A DNA stretch of 64,000 bases from Coprothermobacter proteolyticus DSM 5265 (GCF_000020945.1 NC_011295.1:992001-1056000), one strand, 5' to 3'. Counted from the first letter of the stretch, positions 35,052 through 43,523 are shown. Translations and numbers: made by a program. The notes: generated by a model not told the origin, from the sequence alone.

Positions 35052-35919
35052 TCGTGCGGAAAAAGTATTCAGATTTGCCAGCACCGCAGCTGCGGTGCTG
35101 GCAAGTTTTACTGTGGCCCTCATAATCTTCTTTATGTGCATGCCAGCACTTAAGGCGTTAAGCCAAGTTCCTTTAAGCGCTTTTTTTAGTACTACATGGA
35201 ATCCCAGAGGTTATTCAGGAAGCAGCTGGGGCATTCTTCCCTTCATAGCCGGGTCCCTTTGGACCACCGTAATTGCCTTGGTAATATCCGTGCCACTCTC
35301 ATTCTTGGCAGCTGTTTTTTCCAGCCAGTTCATGTCGAAAGCACTACGTTCTGCTACAGATGTCTTCTTTAGCCTATTGGCTGGAATCCCGTCTGTAATC
35401 ATGGGATTTCTCGCACTGACCGCTATTGCCCCACTAATCGCTAAGGTATTCCACCTTAGTAGCGGTTTAACCATGCTCAACGGTGGAATAACATTGGCCA
35501 TTATGGTCTTACCTACCATGGTAAGCGTATTAAGCGATGCTTTCCAAAACATCCCTGAGATTTACAAAGAAGGAGCGTTAGCGCTTGGAGCTTCTAAATG
35601 GCAGGCTGCCATAGGAGTTTTGTTTCAATTTGTTAAACCCGCTTTTATTTCCAGCGTCTTACTTAGTTTTGGCAGAGCCATTGGTGAAACAATGGCAGTG
35701 ATTATGGCTGTTGGGAACGTCGCAATGGTACCTAAAAGTCCCCTACAGCCTGGCGAGACAATGACAGGTGTCCTAGCCATAGAAATGCCTGAAACCGTAG
35801 CTGGCTCAACACACTACAATGTTTTGTTTTTAATTGGTTTGATACTTCTCTTGATTGCACTTCTGGTAAACTATCTTTCTGGCCTCATAACGTCTAAAGT
35901 TAGGGTGAAGATCCAATGA
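35029..35919 (+). CDS. pstC: Phosphate ABC transporter permease PstC
   Basis: This 296-residue permease has six membrane helices and the EAA-type loop YKEGALALGASKWQAAIGVLF. The frame is open upstream through pstS; I chose GTG 35029 because GGAG lies 10 bases before it and only a short polar tail precedes the first helix (FASTAAAVLASFTVALIIFF). A perfect 26-base palindrome (35077-35102) lies within the codons for that first helix, followed by a T-rich stretch. pstA overlaps its end by four bases. Confidence 0.9.
   Translation: MRHYSTNSRAEKVFRFASTAAAVLASFTVALIIFFMCMPALKALSQVPLSAFFSTTWNPRGYSGSSWGILPFIAGSLWTTVIALVISVPLSFLAAVFSSQFMSKALRSATDVFFSLLAGIPSVIMGFLALTAIAPLIAKVFHLSSGLTMLNGGITLAIMVLPTMVSVLSDAFQNIPEIYKEGALALGASKWQAAIGVLFQFVKPAFISSVLLSFGRAIGETMAVIMAVGNVAMVPKSPLQPGETMTGVLAIEMPETVAGSTHYNVLFLIGLILLLIALLVNYLSGLITSKVRVKIQ
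35077..35107 (+). terminator. Terminator-like hairpin inside the start of pstC
   Basis: GCCAGCACCGCAG (35077-35089) and CTGCGGTGCTGGC (35090-35102) form a perfect 26-base palindrome, followed by AAGTTTTA. It lies 26 bases after the pstS stop and 48 bases into pstC. It could partly terminate pst mRNA or protect the pstS 3' end, giving more PstS than membrane subunits. The central GCAGCTGC must form the loop, so the stem is about 11 pairs. Confidence 0.5.
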
Positions 35920-36758
35920 GGAAGACATCAGATTCAGCCTGGGTTGTAGTTAGCGGAGTTGCATATTTTTCTGCAGTCATTTTTGTTATTTGGGTCGCTG
36001 TTCACCTTTACATACTCTCAGAAGGAAAGCTGTCTTTAGAGTTTCTGTTTACCAACCCCACTAATGGTATGACAGCTGGCGGTGTATTTGCACCACTCTT
36101 CGGTTCTCTTTACTTGGCCCTTTGGGTTTTAGTTATATCAACTCCCTTAGGTGTGCTTGCTGGTGTCTATTTCGCCGAATTTGCACCTGATAACACTTTG
36201 ACTCGCTTGCTTAGAAGTTCAATAAGGACATTAAGCGGCGTACCTGCCATTGTATTTGGTTTGTTCGGCCTAGCTTTCTTCGTCCGTCTTATGAACTTAA
36301 GACTTTCTCTTTTATCTTCAGCGCTTACACTTTCTGTGATGAATCTACCTGTAATCATTACCACAACCGAAGAAGCACTACGCCTGGTTCCCAATGCCCA
36401 GAAAGAGGCAGCAATAGCGTTGGGTGCAAATGCTTGGGAGGTTTGGAGAGACGTTTCATTTAAGTACGCCTCAGGTGGTATGCTTTCTGGTCTCTTTTTA
36501 GCATTGAGTAGAGCACTCGGCGAAACAGCGCCCATACTTTTAACTGGAGTGGTGTTTTACCAACCCACTGTGACTCTTGACCCGAGCAAGAGTTTTATGG
36601 CACTGCCGTATCACATCTTTATTTTGGCAACACAGCACAGCAAATTTGCTGAAGTTTTGCCTATTGCTGCTGCTTCCGGGTTTATTTTGCTCATCATAGT
36701 TTTGCTGATTAGAATACTTGCTTACATTTACAGTAGGAGGATTCAACGATGGCTTTGA
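35916..36758 (+). CDS. pstA: Phosphate ABC transporter permease PstA
   Basis: This 280-residue permease has six membrane helices and EAA-type loop text [57 protein letters not shown] is characteristic of PstA. It pairs with PstC to form the phosphate channel. It begins with an ATGA overlap at the end of pstC, and its 3' end overlaps the pstB start by 10 bases. Confidence 0.92.
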   Translation: MRKTSDSAWVVVSGVAYFSAVIFVIWVAVHLYILSEGKLSLEFLFTNPTNGMTAGGVFAPLFGSLYLALWVLVISTPLGVLAGVYFAEFAPDNTLTRLLRSSIRTLSGVPAIVFGLFGLAFFVRLMNLRLSLLSSALTLSVMNLPVIITTTEEALRLVPNAQKEAAIALGANAWEVWRDVSFKYASGGMLSGLFLALSRALGETAPILLTGVVFYQPTVTLDPSKSFMALPYHIFILATQHSKFAEVLPIAAASGFILLIIVLLIRILAYIYSRRIQRWL

Positions 36759-37498
36759 AAATTGAAGCGCGCGACGTGAGTGTTTATTTCGGAAACGCCC
36801 AAATACTGCACAACGTAAACTTGGGCATAGAGGAAAAAACAGTAACTGCCATCATAGGCCCCTCAGGATGCGGGAAAACCACGTTCCTTAGAACACTTAA
36901 TAGGTTAAACGACCTATCTCCGGACTTTAGGATGGAAGGTGAAATCCTTTTAGGCGGTGAAAACATCTACCAGATGGACCCCATTATTCTGAGACGCCGC
37001 GTGGGTATGGTTTTTCAAAAACCAAACCCCTTCCCTATGAGCATTTTCGACAACGTGGCTTATGGTCTTCGCTTACAGGGCATAAAGGATAAGCGCCTCC
37101 TGCAAGAGAAGGTCAAAACAGCCTTAATAGCAGCTGGATTGTGGGAGGAAGTACAAAACAGACTAAGCAGTAACGCCTTCGACTTGTCAGGAGGACAGCA
37201 ACAACGACTGTGTATTGCAAGAGCCATTGCTGTGGATCCTGAGGTCTTACTGATGGACGAACCAACCAGCGCTCTGGATCCTGCAGCTACATCACGAGTA
37301 GAAGAACTCATTCTGGAATTAAAGAAGAACTATACCATAGTCTTAGTTACTCATAACATGTACCAAGCAGCTCGCGTTTCCGACTTTACGGCCTTTTTCC
37401 TAAGTGGTTATCTAGTAGAATTCAACAAGACAGACATCATTTTCACAAATCCTAAAGACGAGAGAACTCAAAGGTACGTAACAGGTAAATTCGGCTAG
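36749..37498 (+). CDS. pstB: Phosphate ABC transporter ATPase PstB
   Basis: The 249-residue ATPase energises phosphate uptake. Walker A is [20 protein letters not shown], whose NRLND tail is diagnostic for PstB. The signature is [14 protein letters not shown], Walker [14 protein letters not shown], and the switch His is in [15 protein letters not shown]. The AGGAGG ribosome site, six to seven bases before ATG, lies in the end of pstA. phoU follows after 13 bases. Confidence 0.95.
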   Translation: MALKIEARDVSVYFGNAQILHNVNLGIEEKTVTAIIGPSGCGKTTFLRTLNRLNDLSPDFRMEGEILLGGENIYQMDPIILRRRVGMVFQKPNPFPMSIFDNVAYGLRLQGIKDKRLLQEKVKTALIAAGLWEEVQNRLSSNAFDLSGGQQQRLCIARAIAVDPEVLLMDEPTSALDPAATSRVEELILELKKNYTIVLVTHNMYQAARVSDFTAFFLSGYLVEFNKTDIIFTNPKDERTQRYVTGKFG

Positions 37499-37511
37499 GA
37501 GGCTGATTGCC

Positions 37512-38180
37512 ATGCTAAATGAAAGAGTATCAGAGATAAACAGCTTACTTTCTGAAATGGGAGGATTAGTTGAAGACGCCATAGTAAAAGCAATAAGAAC
37601 TATGGTGGAGAAAGATCCTACCGATGCTGATCAAATTATAGAGGACTTGGAGCCACGGATAAACGAACTCGAAAAGCGCATAGATGAAGAATGTTTGATA
37701 ACCTTAGCCAGATATCAGCCTGTCGCCCACGACCTTAGACGCGTCGTAGCAGTACTGAAAATTGACAAAGATCTAGAGCGCATGGGAGATCATTGTGAGA
37801 ACATTGCTCGGCGGGCAAAAGAGATCATAAAAGAGCCCCTACTGAAGCCTCTCATCGATTTACCACGCATGGCTGAAACAGCTCAGGAAATCACTAAGGA
37901 AGCTCTGGATAGCTTCTTTAAAGAAGACACGCATCTTGCAAGACAAGCCATCGAGAAAGATGTCTTGGTGGATCAGCTCCAGGAGCAGATAATTAGGGAG
38001 CTCATGTCATACATATTGGCAGACCCGAGGAACATAAACAAAGCACTAGACCTCATATTCACTAGCAAGGATCTAGAACGCATTTCCGATTTGGCCACCA
38101 ACATTGCTGAAGAAACCTTCTTCCTAGTAGAAGGCAGTGACATAAGGCACATGGGGCCAAAAGACCAAAGAAAAGAATGA
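37512..38180 (+). CDS. phoU: Phosphate signalling protein PhoU
   Basis: The 222-residue all-helical protein has two PhoU repeats. Each carries the metal-binding E-R-x-x-D motif: DKDLERMGDHCENIARRAKE in the first and SKDLERISDLATNIAEE in the second. PhoU links PstSCAB to the PhoR kinase to repress the regulon when phosphate is plentiful. TAGGAGGCTG precedes its ATG. It ends the operon, 22 bases from the converging murB gene, with no obvious terminator between. Confidence 0.93.
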   Translation: MLNERVSEINSLLSEMGGLVEDAIVKAIRTMVEKDPTDADQIIEDLEPRINELEKRIDEECLITLARYQPVAHDLRRVVAVLKIDKDLERMGDHCENIARRAKEIIKEPLLKPLIDLPRMAETAQEITKEALDSFFKEDTHLARQAIEKDVLVDQLQEQIIRELMSYILADPRNINKALDLIFTSKDLERISDLATNIAEETFFLVEGSDIRHMGPKDQRKE

Positions 38181-38202
38181 GAATTTGTAGAACTGATCAT
38201 TT

Positions 38203-39045
38203 TTAGAGAATGACTATCTCCGGCTCCAGCCAAATGCCAAAACGGTTGTAAACCCGTGCTTGTCCCAATTTAATGAGACCTAGAACGTCCTCTCGGGTAG
38301 CACTTCCTAAGTTTATTATGAAGTTGGCATGTTTCGTAGAAAACATGGCATCGCCTATGCGGTAGCCAGCCAACCCAACTTCTGTCAGCAGTTCCCAAGC
38401 TTTGTATTCCTTGGAATTCTTGAATGTACTGCCTAAGCTTGGATATTCAACTGGATGTCTTCTCTTTCTGTATTCAATATTGCTTAGAATCTGCGATCTA
38501 ACATCTTGCTTATCTTGAAGTTTGTAGTAGAGAAAAGCATCAACAACAAACTTTACACCAAGCTTATCCAAATGGCTGTTACGGTATTCAGCATCCACAT
38601 CCCCAGGCTTTAACCATATTACTTCTCCTGTGGAGGTAATAGCTCTAATTTGGTAAATCTGGTTCCAGACATGCCTGCCAAAGGCACCTCCATTCATCCA
38701 TACCAGCCCACCTAAGGTGCCCGGAATACCTGCCATAAAATCCAGTCCACCTAAGCCTTCTTCCATGGCATACTGAAGCAAATCACTGAGCCTTGTTCCA
38801 CTAGATACATGAACTAGTCCTTCACTGTGCTCGATAACTGGTTCGTGGTCAACATTTAAGAACGCTTCTTCGAGCTTATTTGGAAGAAGTAGCTTTGAGC
38901 AATTGCCTAAAATCACCTTGTTTACCACGAAGGTGGGGTTATCCAGAATCTCGAGGGAGTTGTCTACGGACCAAACCCATGATTCTGGACCAATCTTTAT
39001 GTGTGAAAACTCTTTAAGGTTTATCTCAGTTCTTGTTATGGCCAT
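38203..39045 (-). CDS. murB: UDP-N-acetylenolpyruvoylglucosamine reductase MurB
   Basis: The 280-residue flavoenzyme reduces UDP-GlcNAc-enolpyruvate to UDP-MurNAc in peptidoglycan synthesis. FAD-binding text LGGLDFMAGIPGTLGGLVWMNGGAFG is the family hallmark, and YRKRRHPVEYPSLGSTFKNS carries the catalytic Ser region with the type II spacing; HANFIINLGSAT is near the C-terminus with the catalytic Glu (EPEIVIL) at the very end. It starts within a perfect 22-base palindrome and has TAGAAT seven bases before the ATG with no ribosome site, so it is probably leaderless. Confidence 0.92.
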   Translation of the reverse strand: MAITRTEINLKEFSHIKIGPESWVWSVDNSLEILDNPTFVVNKVILGNCSKLLLPNKLEEAFLNVDHEPVIEHSEGLVHVSSGTRLSDLLQYAMEEGLGGLDFMAGIPGTLGGLVWMNGGAFGRHVWNQIYQIRAITSTGEVIWLKPGDVDAEYRNSHLDKLGVKFVVDAFLYYKLQDKQDVRSQILSNIEYRKRRHPVEYPSLGSTFKNSKEYKAWELLTEVGLAGYRIGDAMFSTKHANFIINLGSATREDVLGLIKLGQARVYNRFGIWLEPEIVIL

Positions 39046-39063
39046 GTAGAATATTCTACATGG
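39042..39063. promoter_or_regulatory. Perfect 22-base palindrome over the murB start
   Basis: CCATGTAGAAT (39042-39052) and ATTCTACATGG (39053-39063) are exact inverted halves with no spacer. It includes the murB start codon and its TAGAAT -10 on the minus strand, and the mirrored TAGAAT on the plus strand. It may be an operator, or a hairpin at the mRNA start. Confidence 0.55.
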
Positions 39064-39094
39064 TTCCGAGTGTATCTAATGTTAGAATTATTTT

Positions 39095-39838
39095 ATGAAG
39101 AAAATCCTTATTTCGTTTTTTTTCGTGTTTTTGCTGATGGTGCAACCTGTTAAAGCGCAGCCACTGGTTCACTTGGCCTTTTTGATCATACCAGAGACTA
39201 CTACTGCTACTACGAATATGAATATGAACAATACTCCTCCACCATCGTCCTCGGGCGTGATATTCGTCGATCAGAGCAAGCCTTTCACCATTACTGTAGA
39301 TGATGGATACTCCCGTCCAGCCTTAAAGAAGCTAATCACCCTTAAGAAACAATATGGCGCGTCTTTTACATGTTTGTTATTCCCGTATGGAGCGGCTCTG
39401 AAAGACAACGAAGATCTCTTTGCGCAACTGATTAACTTAGGGTGCGAGGTACACAACCACACATATCATCATATTTACTTCAGAAACACCACTGCTGAGC
39501 AGCAAAAAGAAGAGATCCTCTCTACTGACCAAGCAATAGAACATGTTTATAAACTTGCTAAACAAAAAAGACCTAACATCAAGTATTTCAGACCACCGGG
39601 CGGTTTCTATGACCTAAACACTATAAGGATTTGCAAGGAAAACGGTTATAGGATCATGCTTTGGAACGTCATAACAGAACCTAACGGTAAAAACTTGTCA
39701 GTTGATGAACGAGCAAGGTATATTTACAGCGCCCCAAAGGGGAGTATCATACTACTACACTCCAAAGAGCGGGACATGGACGCCTTAAGCAAAGCATTGC
39801 CCGTATTACTTAAACACTATGGAATACCAGCCCACTGA
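39095..39838 (+). CDS. Secreted polysaccharide deacetylase (NodB family)
   Basis: The 247-residue protein has a signal peptide (MKKILISFFFVFLLMVQPV KA at 1-22 approximately) and a NodB domain. Motif 1 is TITVDDGYSRPAL, with the Asp-Asp pair; motif 2 is CEVHNHTYHH with the H-x-x-x-H zinc ligands; FRPPGGFYD is motif 3; and ILLHS is the C-terminal His motif. Such enzymes remove acetyl groups from peptidoglycan or other GlcNAc polymers. TAGAAT six bases before the ATG and no ribosome site suggest a leaderless mRNA. The FAD reductase gene overlaps its end by 20 bases. Confidence 0.85.
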   Translation: MKKILISFFFVFLLMVQPVKAQPLVHLAFLIIPETTTATTNMNMNNTPPPSSSGVIFVDQSKPFTITVDDGYSRPALKKLITLKKQYGASFTCLLFPYGAALKDNEDLFAQLINLGCEVHNHTYHHIYFRNTTAEQQKEEILSTDQAIEHVYKLAKQKRPNIKYFRPPGGFYDLNTIRICKENGYRIMLWNVITEPNGKNLSVDERARYIYSAPKGSIILLHSKERDMDALSKALPVLLKHYGIPAH

Positions 39839-40931
39839 TAGCACTGATCTGCTTATTGTTGGTGCCAGCTTTAGCGGGTTAACCTTGGCTTACTCAGTGC
39901 ACAACCCAGGCCTAAGGTCGCTCATAGTCGAGAGGAAACGTCGTCTATGGAGCCCATCCACGGGTCTAATTACACCTCCCACCCTAAAGCTGCTTGAACA
40001 AGTGTTTCCCTTTGGCATACCCATTATAAGGGCTTTCACCTCTATGAAAGTGATTTTCAAAGATGTTGGAGAAGTGCTGCTGAGTTCAAGAGAACCTTTC
40101 TTATTCTTGCTAGATAAGGATTCTTTCTTTTCGGCAGCCGAGGAGCATCTGCCTTCTTCTTTTACATTGGCTTTGGGATGCTCTTTTGTGAAAACCGAAA
40201 ACAAGACTGCCAAAGTCCAAACACATTATACAGAGACGACCATACGCTATGATCTGTTGGTCGGTGCAGATGGCGCGCTATCCAAGGTAGCAAAATCGTC
40301 TGGATTACCGCTAGTTAAAGAGTGGTTATACGGCTATGAATGGAAGATTAGCCGACCAGCAGAGGATGATTTTATAACCTTCGTAGTCGACCCTACCGTT
40401 TCGAGAGCTTATGGTATATGGATGTTTCCAGTAAATGGGGGTGTAAGGATAGGCTTAGCATCCAAAAAACCTCTTAGAAAAATAGATGTTCAAAGCATAA
40501 TGAAACAGTACTTTTCCTTTGACGGACCTCTGCTCGATTACAAAGGAGGGGCAATTCCTATCTCCGGGCCAGTTAGAGCACCTTTCAAAGAGGATGTCAT
40601 CCTATTGGGTGATGCTGCAGGATTATGTGGACCATTCCTTGGCGATGGCATACAAACAGCTGTAAAATCTGGGATTGCAGCTGCTAGGGCTGTGGAGCAG
40701 CCAAATGTAGGACCTTCTTACGTGGAACTGCTTAAAAAGACCGAAGTAACTAAATATCTAAAACAACAAGCCTTGCTGAGAAGTATTTGGGATAGATTTG
40801 TGTCCAAGAACACTTTGAAACGCTTATACAAGTTTACCTTGCGAAATCAAGATCATCTATTGGACGATCTGACAACTATCAAAGAAGACCCCTCGAGCTT
40901 TCTCCAGATAGCAAGAAAATTCTTTGGTTAG
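39819..40931 (+). CDS. FAD-dependent reductase, geranylgeranyl-reductase-like
   Basis: The 370-residue flavoprotein starts with the dinucleotide motif LLIVGASFSGLTLAYSV, has YDLLVGADGALSKVAKSSG and the distal FAD motif VILLGDAAGLCGPFLGDGIQTA. These are the hallmarks of the geranylgeranyl reductase/para-hydroxybenzoate hydroxylase family, whose members reduce polyprenyl lipids or hydroxylate aromatics. Its neighbours (PlsY-like and a carotenoid-type GT2) suggest a lipid or polyprenyl substrate. Nothing distinguishes the exact reaction. It overlaps the deacetylase gene. Confidence 0.7.
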   Translation: MEYQPTDSTDLLIVGASFSGLTLAYSVHNPGLRSLIVERKRRLWSPSTGLITPPTLKLLEQVFPFGIPIIRAFTSMKVIFKDVGEVLLSSREPFLFLLDKDSFFSAAEEHLPSSFTLALGCSFVKTENKTAKVQTHYTETTIRYDLLVGADGALSKVAKSSGLPLVKEWLYGYEWKISRPAEDDFITFVVDPTVSRAYGIWMFPVNGGVRIGLASKKPLRKIDVQSIMKQYFSFDGPLLDYKGGAIPISGPVRAPFKEDVILLGDAAGLCGPFLGDGIQTAVKSGIAAARAVEQPNVGPSYVELLKKTEVTKYLKQQALLRSIWDRFVSKNTLKRLYKFTLRNQDHLLDDLTTIKEDPSSFLQIARKFFG

Positions 40932-41101
40932 TTTTTTTATGTTTTTCGGTTAAGCAGCTTTGCCATAATACAACATCATTGCAGCAACTGCAATAAGAAC
41001 AAAAACAACGTATTCACAATTGATTGAATTCCACTTAGCGCATGTAAAGTCGCTTAGTCTGCCCTGCTGCCAGTGGTTAATTTGTTAGAATAAAAACAAC
41101 C

Positions 41102-41683
41102 ATGATAAACATAATTTTGTTTCTACTTTGTTTTTGGTGCGGTGCAGTACCTTTCTCTTACCTTATAGGATTACTGTTCGGCAAAGACGTGAGAGATTTT
41201 GGCCAAGATCACAACCCAGGGCCTACCAACAGTTTCAAAGCGGGAGGGGTCGCATTAGGAATTCCGTCTTTAGTATTGGACTTCTTAAAGGGAGCTATTC
41301 CTGTATTCATGTTAACCAGCACATATGATCTTTCGCCTGTCGCATTTGTCCTTGTGTGTATCGCTCCTGTAGTTGGACACATATTTACTCCACTGCTTAA
41401 GTTTAAGGGCGGAAAAGGCATAACAACTACTTTCGGGATATGGTCTGGTTTGATGCTGTGGGAAGTACCTGTTTTCTTGGGCTCTTTCTTTACTCTTTCC
41501 ATAATTCTAAAACACTTCTCCAAAGGCTCTACTAATAACGACAAACTAACTGTGGTTATTGCCTCTCTCATGTTACCCCTCGTTGTTTTTCTTACATTTC
41601 ACAACCACAAGCTTTTTGCCCTAGCTGTGATCAATTCTATATTGCTTATTGCAGCTCAGTTCAGAGAAGTGTTTGGTATATGA
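41102..41683 (+). CDS. PlsY-like glycerol-3-phosphate acyltransferase
   Basis: The 193-residue integral membrane protein has about six helices and the PlsY layout: GAVPFSYLIG at the start, DHNPGPTNSFKAGG as the first conserved loop, and GHIFTPLLKFKGGKGITTTFG as the second phosphate-binding loop. In standard PlsY the first loop reads S-G-N-x-G-A-T-N, so the Asp-His-Asn-Pro-Gly-Pro version is divergent. The usual reaction is acyl-phosphate plus glycerol-3-phosphate. A TAGAAT -10 lies 10 bases before the ATG and no ribosome site is seen. The GT2 gene overlaps by four bases. It could be a specialised paralogue. Confidence 0.75.
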   Translation: MINIILFLLCFWCGAVPFSYLIGLLFGKDVRDFGQDHNPGPTNSFKAGGVALGIPSLVLDFLKGAIPVFMLTSTYDLSPVAFVLVCIAPVVGHIFTPLLKFKGGKGITTTFGIWSGLMLWEVPVFLGSFFTLSIILKHFSKGSTNNDKLTVVIASLMLPLVVFLTFHNHKLFALAVINSILLIAAQFREVFGI

Positions 41684-42795
41684 TGAGAGGCCTTTTCATA
41701 TTTGTTTTGTATCAGTTCCTAAACAGCATAGTAAACGGTTTCCTAATTAGAATCCCAAGACAGCAGGAAGACACCGTTGGCACACCAAGAGTTTCGGTTC
41801 TGGTCCCGGCTAGAAACGAAGAAGAAAACATTGGTCAATGTGTGCAATCGCTTTTAATGCAGGATTACCCTAACTATGAAATCGTGGTATTGAATGACAG
41901 CTCAGAGGACGGAACAACCACAGTGCTAAAAAACATAAACAGCGAAAAGCTTAAGGTCATAGAATCAAAAGATGTTCTCCCAGAGGGTTGGACTGGAAAG
42001 AATTGGGCTTGTTACAGGTTGTTTCTGAATTCTACGGGAGAAATCGTCATCTTTACCGACGCTGACACTATTCACTCTTCGAACATGATCAGTACAATGG
42101 TACAAGAGATGGAACGACGGAATCTGAGCTTCGCATCAGGGATACCAAGAGAACTCATCACGACCTTTGGTGAACGAATTACCGTACCGTTCATGAACTA
42201 CAGTATAGTTTCCATTTTCCCTATTTTTCTTAGCTACTTGTCACCAGTTTTCAACATGTTTAGTGTGGCTAATGGCCAGTTTATGACGTTCAAAAGATGC
42301 GCTTACGAGCAGATAGGCGGCCATGCTGCCGTAAAGGAAGAGATCGTAGAAGACATCGAGTTATCCAAACTTGTCTGCAAGCATGGGATGAAGGTAGGCA
42401 TGTATAACCTGTCAAACTTAGTTTCTTGCCGTATGTACCGAGGCTTTAGAGAAGCATTCAAAGGCCTGTCCAATAGTTATTTCGCTTTGTCTGGAATGAG
42501 GATAATTCCTTCACTGTTTGTGTGGACATGGATGTTAATAGTTGGAATTTACCCTTTGTTCTCATTGTTAGAGCCAGCACACAGGCTTTTAGCCTTGGAG
42601 ACAATTTGCATGACCATGCTCATCTGGTATGAAACATCTCTCAACTACAAACTCCCAAGGCACATCGTTTTTTATTATCCTTTGATTAGCTTAGTCAATT
42701 CTCTTATAGGATTTCACTCAATAATCGAAGGGCTCCGAAGAAACACCTCTTGGAAAGGAAGAACAATAAGCGTGAAAAAGCCTAGGTGGTTCTGA
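41680..42795 (+). CDS. Membrane glycosyltransferase family 2 protein
   Basis: The 371-residue protein has one N-terminal hydrophobic segment, a GT-A domain (VSVLVPARNEEENIGQCVQSLL, YEIVVLNDSSEDGT, VIFTDADTIH with the D-x-D), a KEEIVEDIELSKLV acceptor-site block, and C-terminal membrane helices. LPEGWTGKNWACYR is characteristic of CrtQ-like glycosyltransferases that glycosylate carotenoid or polyprenyl acids. It is coupled to the PlsY-like gene, and this fits glycosylation of a lipid. The operon ends at the terminator at 42837. Confidence 0.75.
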   Translation: MMRGLFIFVLYQFLNSIVNGFLIRIPRQQEDTVGTPRVSVLVPARNEEENIGQCVQSLLMQDYPNYEIVVLNDSSEDGTTTVLKNINSEKLKVIESKDVLPEGWTGKNWACYRLFLNSTGEIVIFTDADTIHSSNMISTMVQEMERRNLSFASGIPRELITTFGERITVPFMNYSIVSIFPIFLSYLSPVFNMFSVANGQFMTFKRCAYEQIGGHAAVKEEIVEDIELSKLVCKHGMKVGMYNLSNLVSCRMYRGFREAFKGLSNSYFALSGMRIIPSLFVWTWMLIVGIYPLFSLLEPAHRLLALETICMTMLIWYETSLNYKLPRHIVFYYPLISLVNSLIGFHSIIEGLRRNTSWKGRTISVKKPRWF

Positions 42796-42836
42796 GGATA
42801 ATGCAGTTGTAAATGGTCCCCTCTTACTTACCAATA

Positions 42837-42870
42837 AAGAAGCCCCACACCGAAGTATGTGGGGCTTCTT
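42837..42870. terminator. Bidirectional intrinsic terminator
   Basis: AAGAAGCCCCACA (42837-42849) pairs exactly with TGTGGGGCTTCTT (42858-42870) across an eight-base loop. It closes the plus-strand GT2 operon and the minus-strand csp gene that ends at 42898. Confidence 0.92.
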
Positions 42871-42897
42871 CTTAGGTTGCTCAGACTATCTCGATGT

Positions 42898-43101
42898 CTA
42901 CTTTTTTACGACTTTGGCTGCCTGAGGACCTTTTGGACCATTAACGATTTCAAATTCGACCTTATCGCCTTGGTCCAGTGACTTGAATCCGTTTCCTTCA
43001 ATTGCTGAGAAGTGAACGAAAACGTCTCCTTCACCATCATCGCGGGTAATGAACCCGTAGCCCTTCTTCGCGTCAAACCACTTAACTGTTCCTGTGTACA
43101 T
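42898..43101 (-). CDS. Cold-shock protein, downstream copy
   Basis: The 67-residue OB-fold RNA-binding protein has RNP1 KGYGFITRD and RNP2 DVFVHFSAI, the CspA hallmarks. ATG 43101 is chosen from ACAGGAGGTACAAAG just upstream; upstream in-frame codons are leader. It is nearly the same as the second csp gene (43225-43428), differing mainly in the second half ([20 protein letters not shown]). It likely acts as an RNA chaperone. It has its own promoter and a 5' hairpin. Confidence 0.95.
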   Translation of the reverse strand: MYTGTVKWFDAKKGYGFITRDDGEGDVFVHFSAIEGNGFKSLDQGDKVEFEIVNGPKGPQAAKVVKK

Positions 43102-43124
43102 CTTTGTACCTCCTGTAACGTTTA

Positions 43125-43156
43125 CCCCTTCATACGTAGGGGCTGAGCATATTATA
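43125..43156 (-). promoter_or_regulatory. csp promoter and 5'-terminal leader hairpin (first copy)
   Basis: TATAAT (43156-43151) should start transcription near 43144. Directly after it the RNA has CCCCT (43142-43138) and AGGGG (43129-43125) able to pair, so the mRNA would begin with a hairpin. TTGTTT 18 bases before the -10 is the possible -35. Confidence 0.6.
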
Positions 43157-43169
43157 TAACAACACATAA

Positions 43170-43200
43170 TAAAAAAACAAGGGCGGCCTACGCCGCCCTT
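43170..43200 (-). terminator. Intrinsic terminator of the upstream csp gene
   Basis: On the minus strand AAGGGCGGC (43200-43192) pairs with GCCGCCCTT (43187-43179) around a tetraloop, followed by GTTTTTTT. It separates the two csp transcripts; the U-run also carries the -35 region of the next csp promoter. Confidence 0.9.
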
Positions 43201-43224
43201 TCGAGCTTCTATCGTTGCAAATGT

Positions 43225-43428
43225 TTATTTCTTTACAACGTGAGCTGCTTGAGGCCCCTTAGCGCCTCTGGAAACTTCGAATTCAACCTTTTCGCCTTCA
43301 TTAAGCGTCTTAAAGCCATCGCCTTCAATTGCTGAGAAGTGAACAAAAACGTCTCCTTCACCATCGTCGCGGGTAATGAACCCATAACCTTTCTGAGCAT
43401 CAAACCACTTAACTGTTCCTGCGTACAT
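43225..43428 (-). CDS. Cold-shock protein, upstream copy
   Basis: The 67-residue CspA-family protein has KGYGFITRD and [12 protein letters not shown]-binding motifs. The start ATG 43428 follows AGAGGTAAGAAA. Only some 12 residues differ from its neighbour (such as Gln for Lys before KGYGF, and [13 protein letters not shown] at the end). The pair is a tandem duplication with DNA still closely similar in the first half. Each copy has its own promoter and hairpin, so they are separately expressed, probably for different temperatures or growth phases. Confidence 0.95.
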   Translation of the reverse strand: MYAGTVKWFDAQKGYGFITRDDGEGDVFVHFSAIEGDGFKTLNEGEKVEFEVSRGAKGPQAAHVVKK

Positions 43429-43448
43429 TTTCTTACCTCTTCTTTCTT

Positions 43449-43476
43449 CCCCTATTTTAGGGGCAATCTCATTATA
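43449..43476 (-). promoter_or_regulatory. csp promoter and 5'-terminal leader hairpin (second copy)
   Basis: TATAAT (43476-43471) predicts a start near 43464. The mRNA then begins with CCCCTA-AAA-TAGGGG (43463-43449). This is the same CCCCT/AGGGG design as the other csp leader, though loop and flanks differ. Confidence 0.6.
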
Positions 43477-43523
43477 CACCTCGCAGACATTAAAGCAAGA
43501 GTATTTGCTAAAATGTATTTAAC

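Noticed and set aside
40932-41101. Open minus-strand stretch encoding a hydrophobic run near CEYVVFVLIAVAAMM
   Set aside because: It has a plausible membrane helix and stop but no ATG, GTG or TTG start and no ribosome site; I treat it as chance or a remnant in this 170-base gap.
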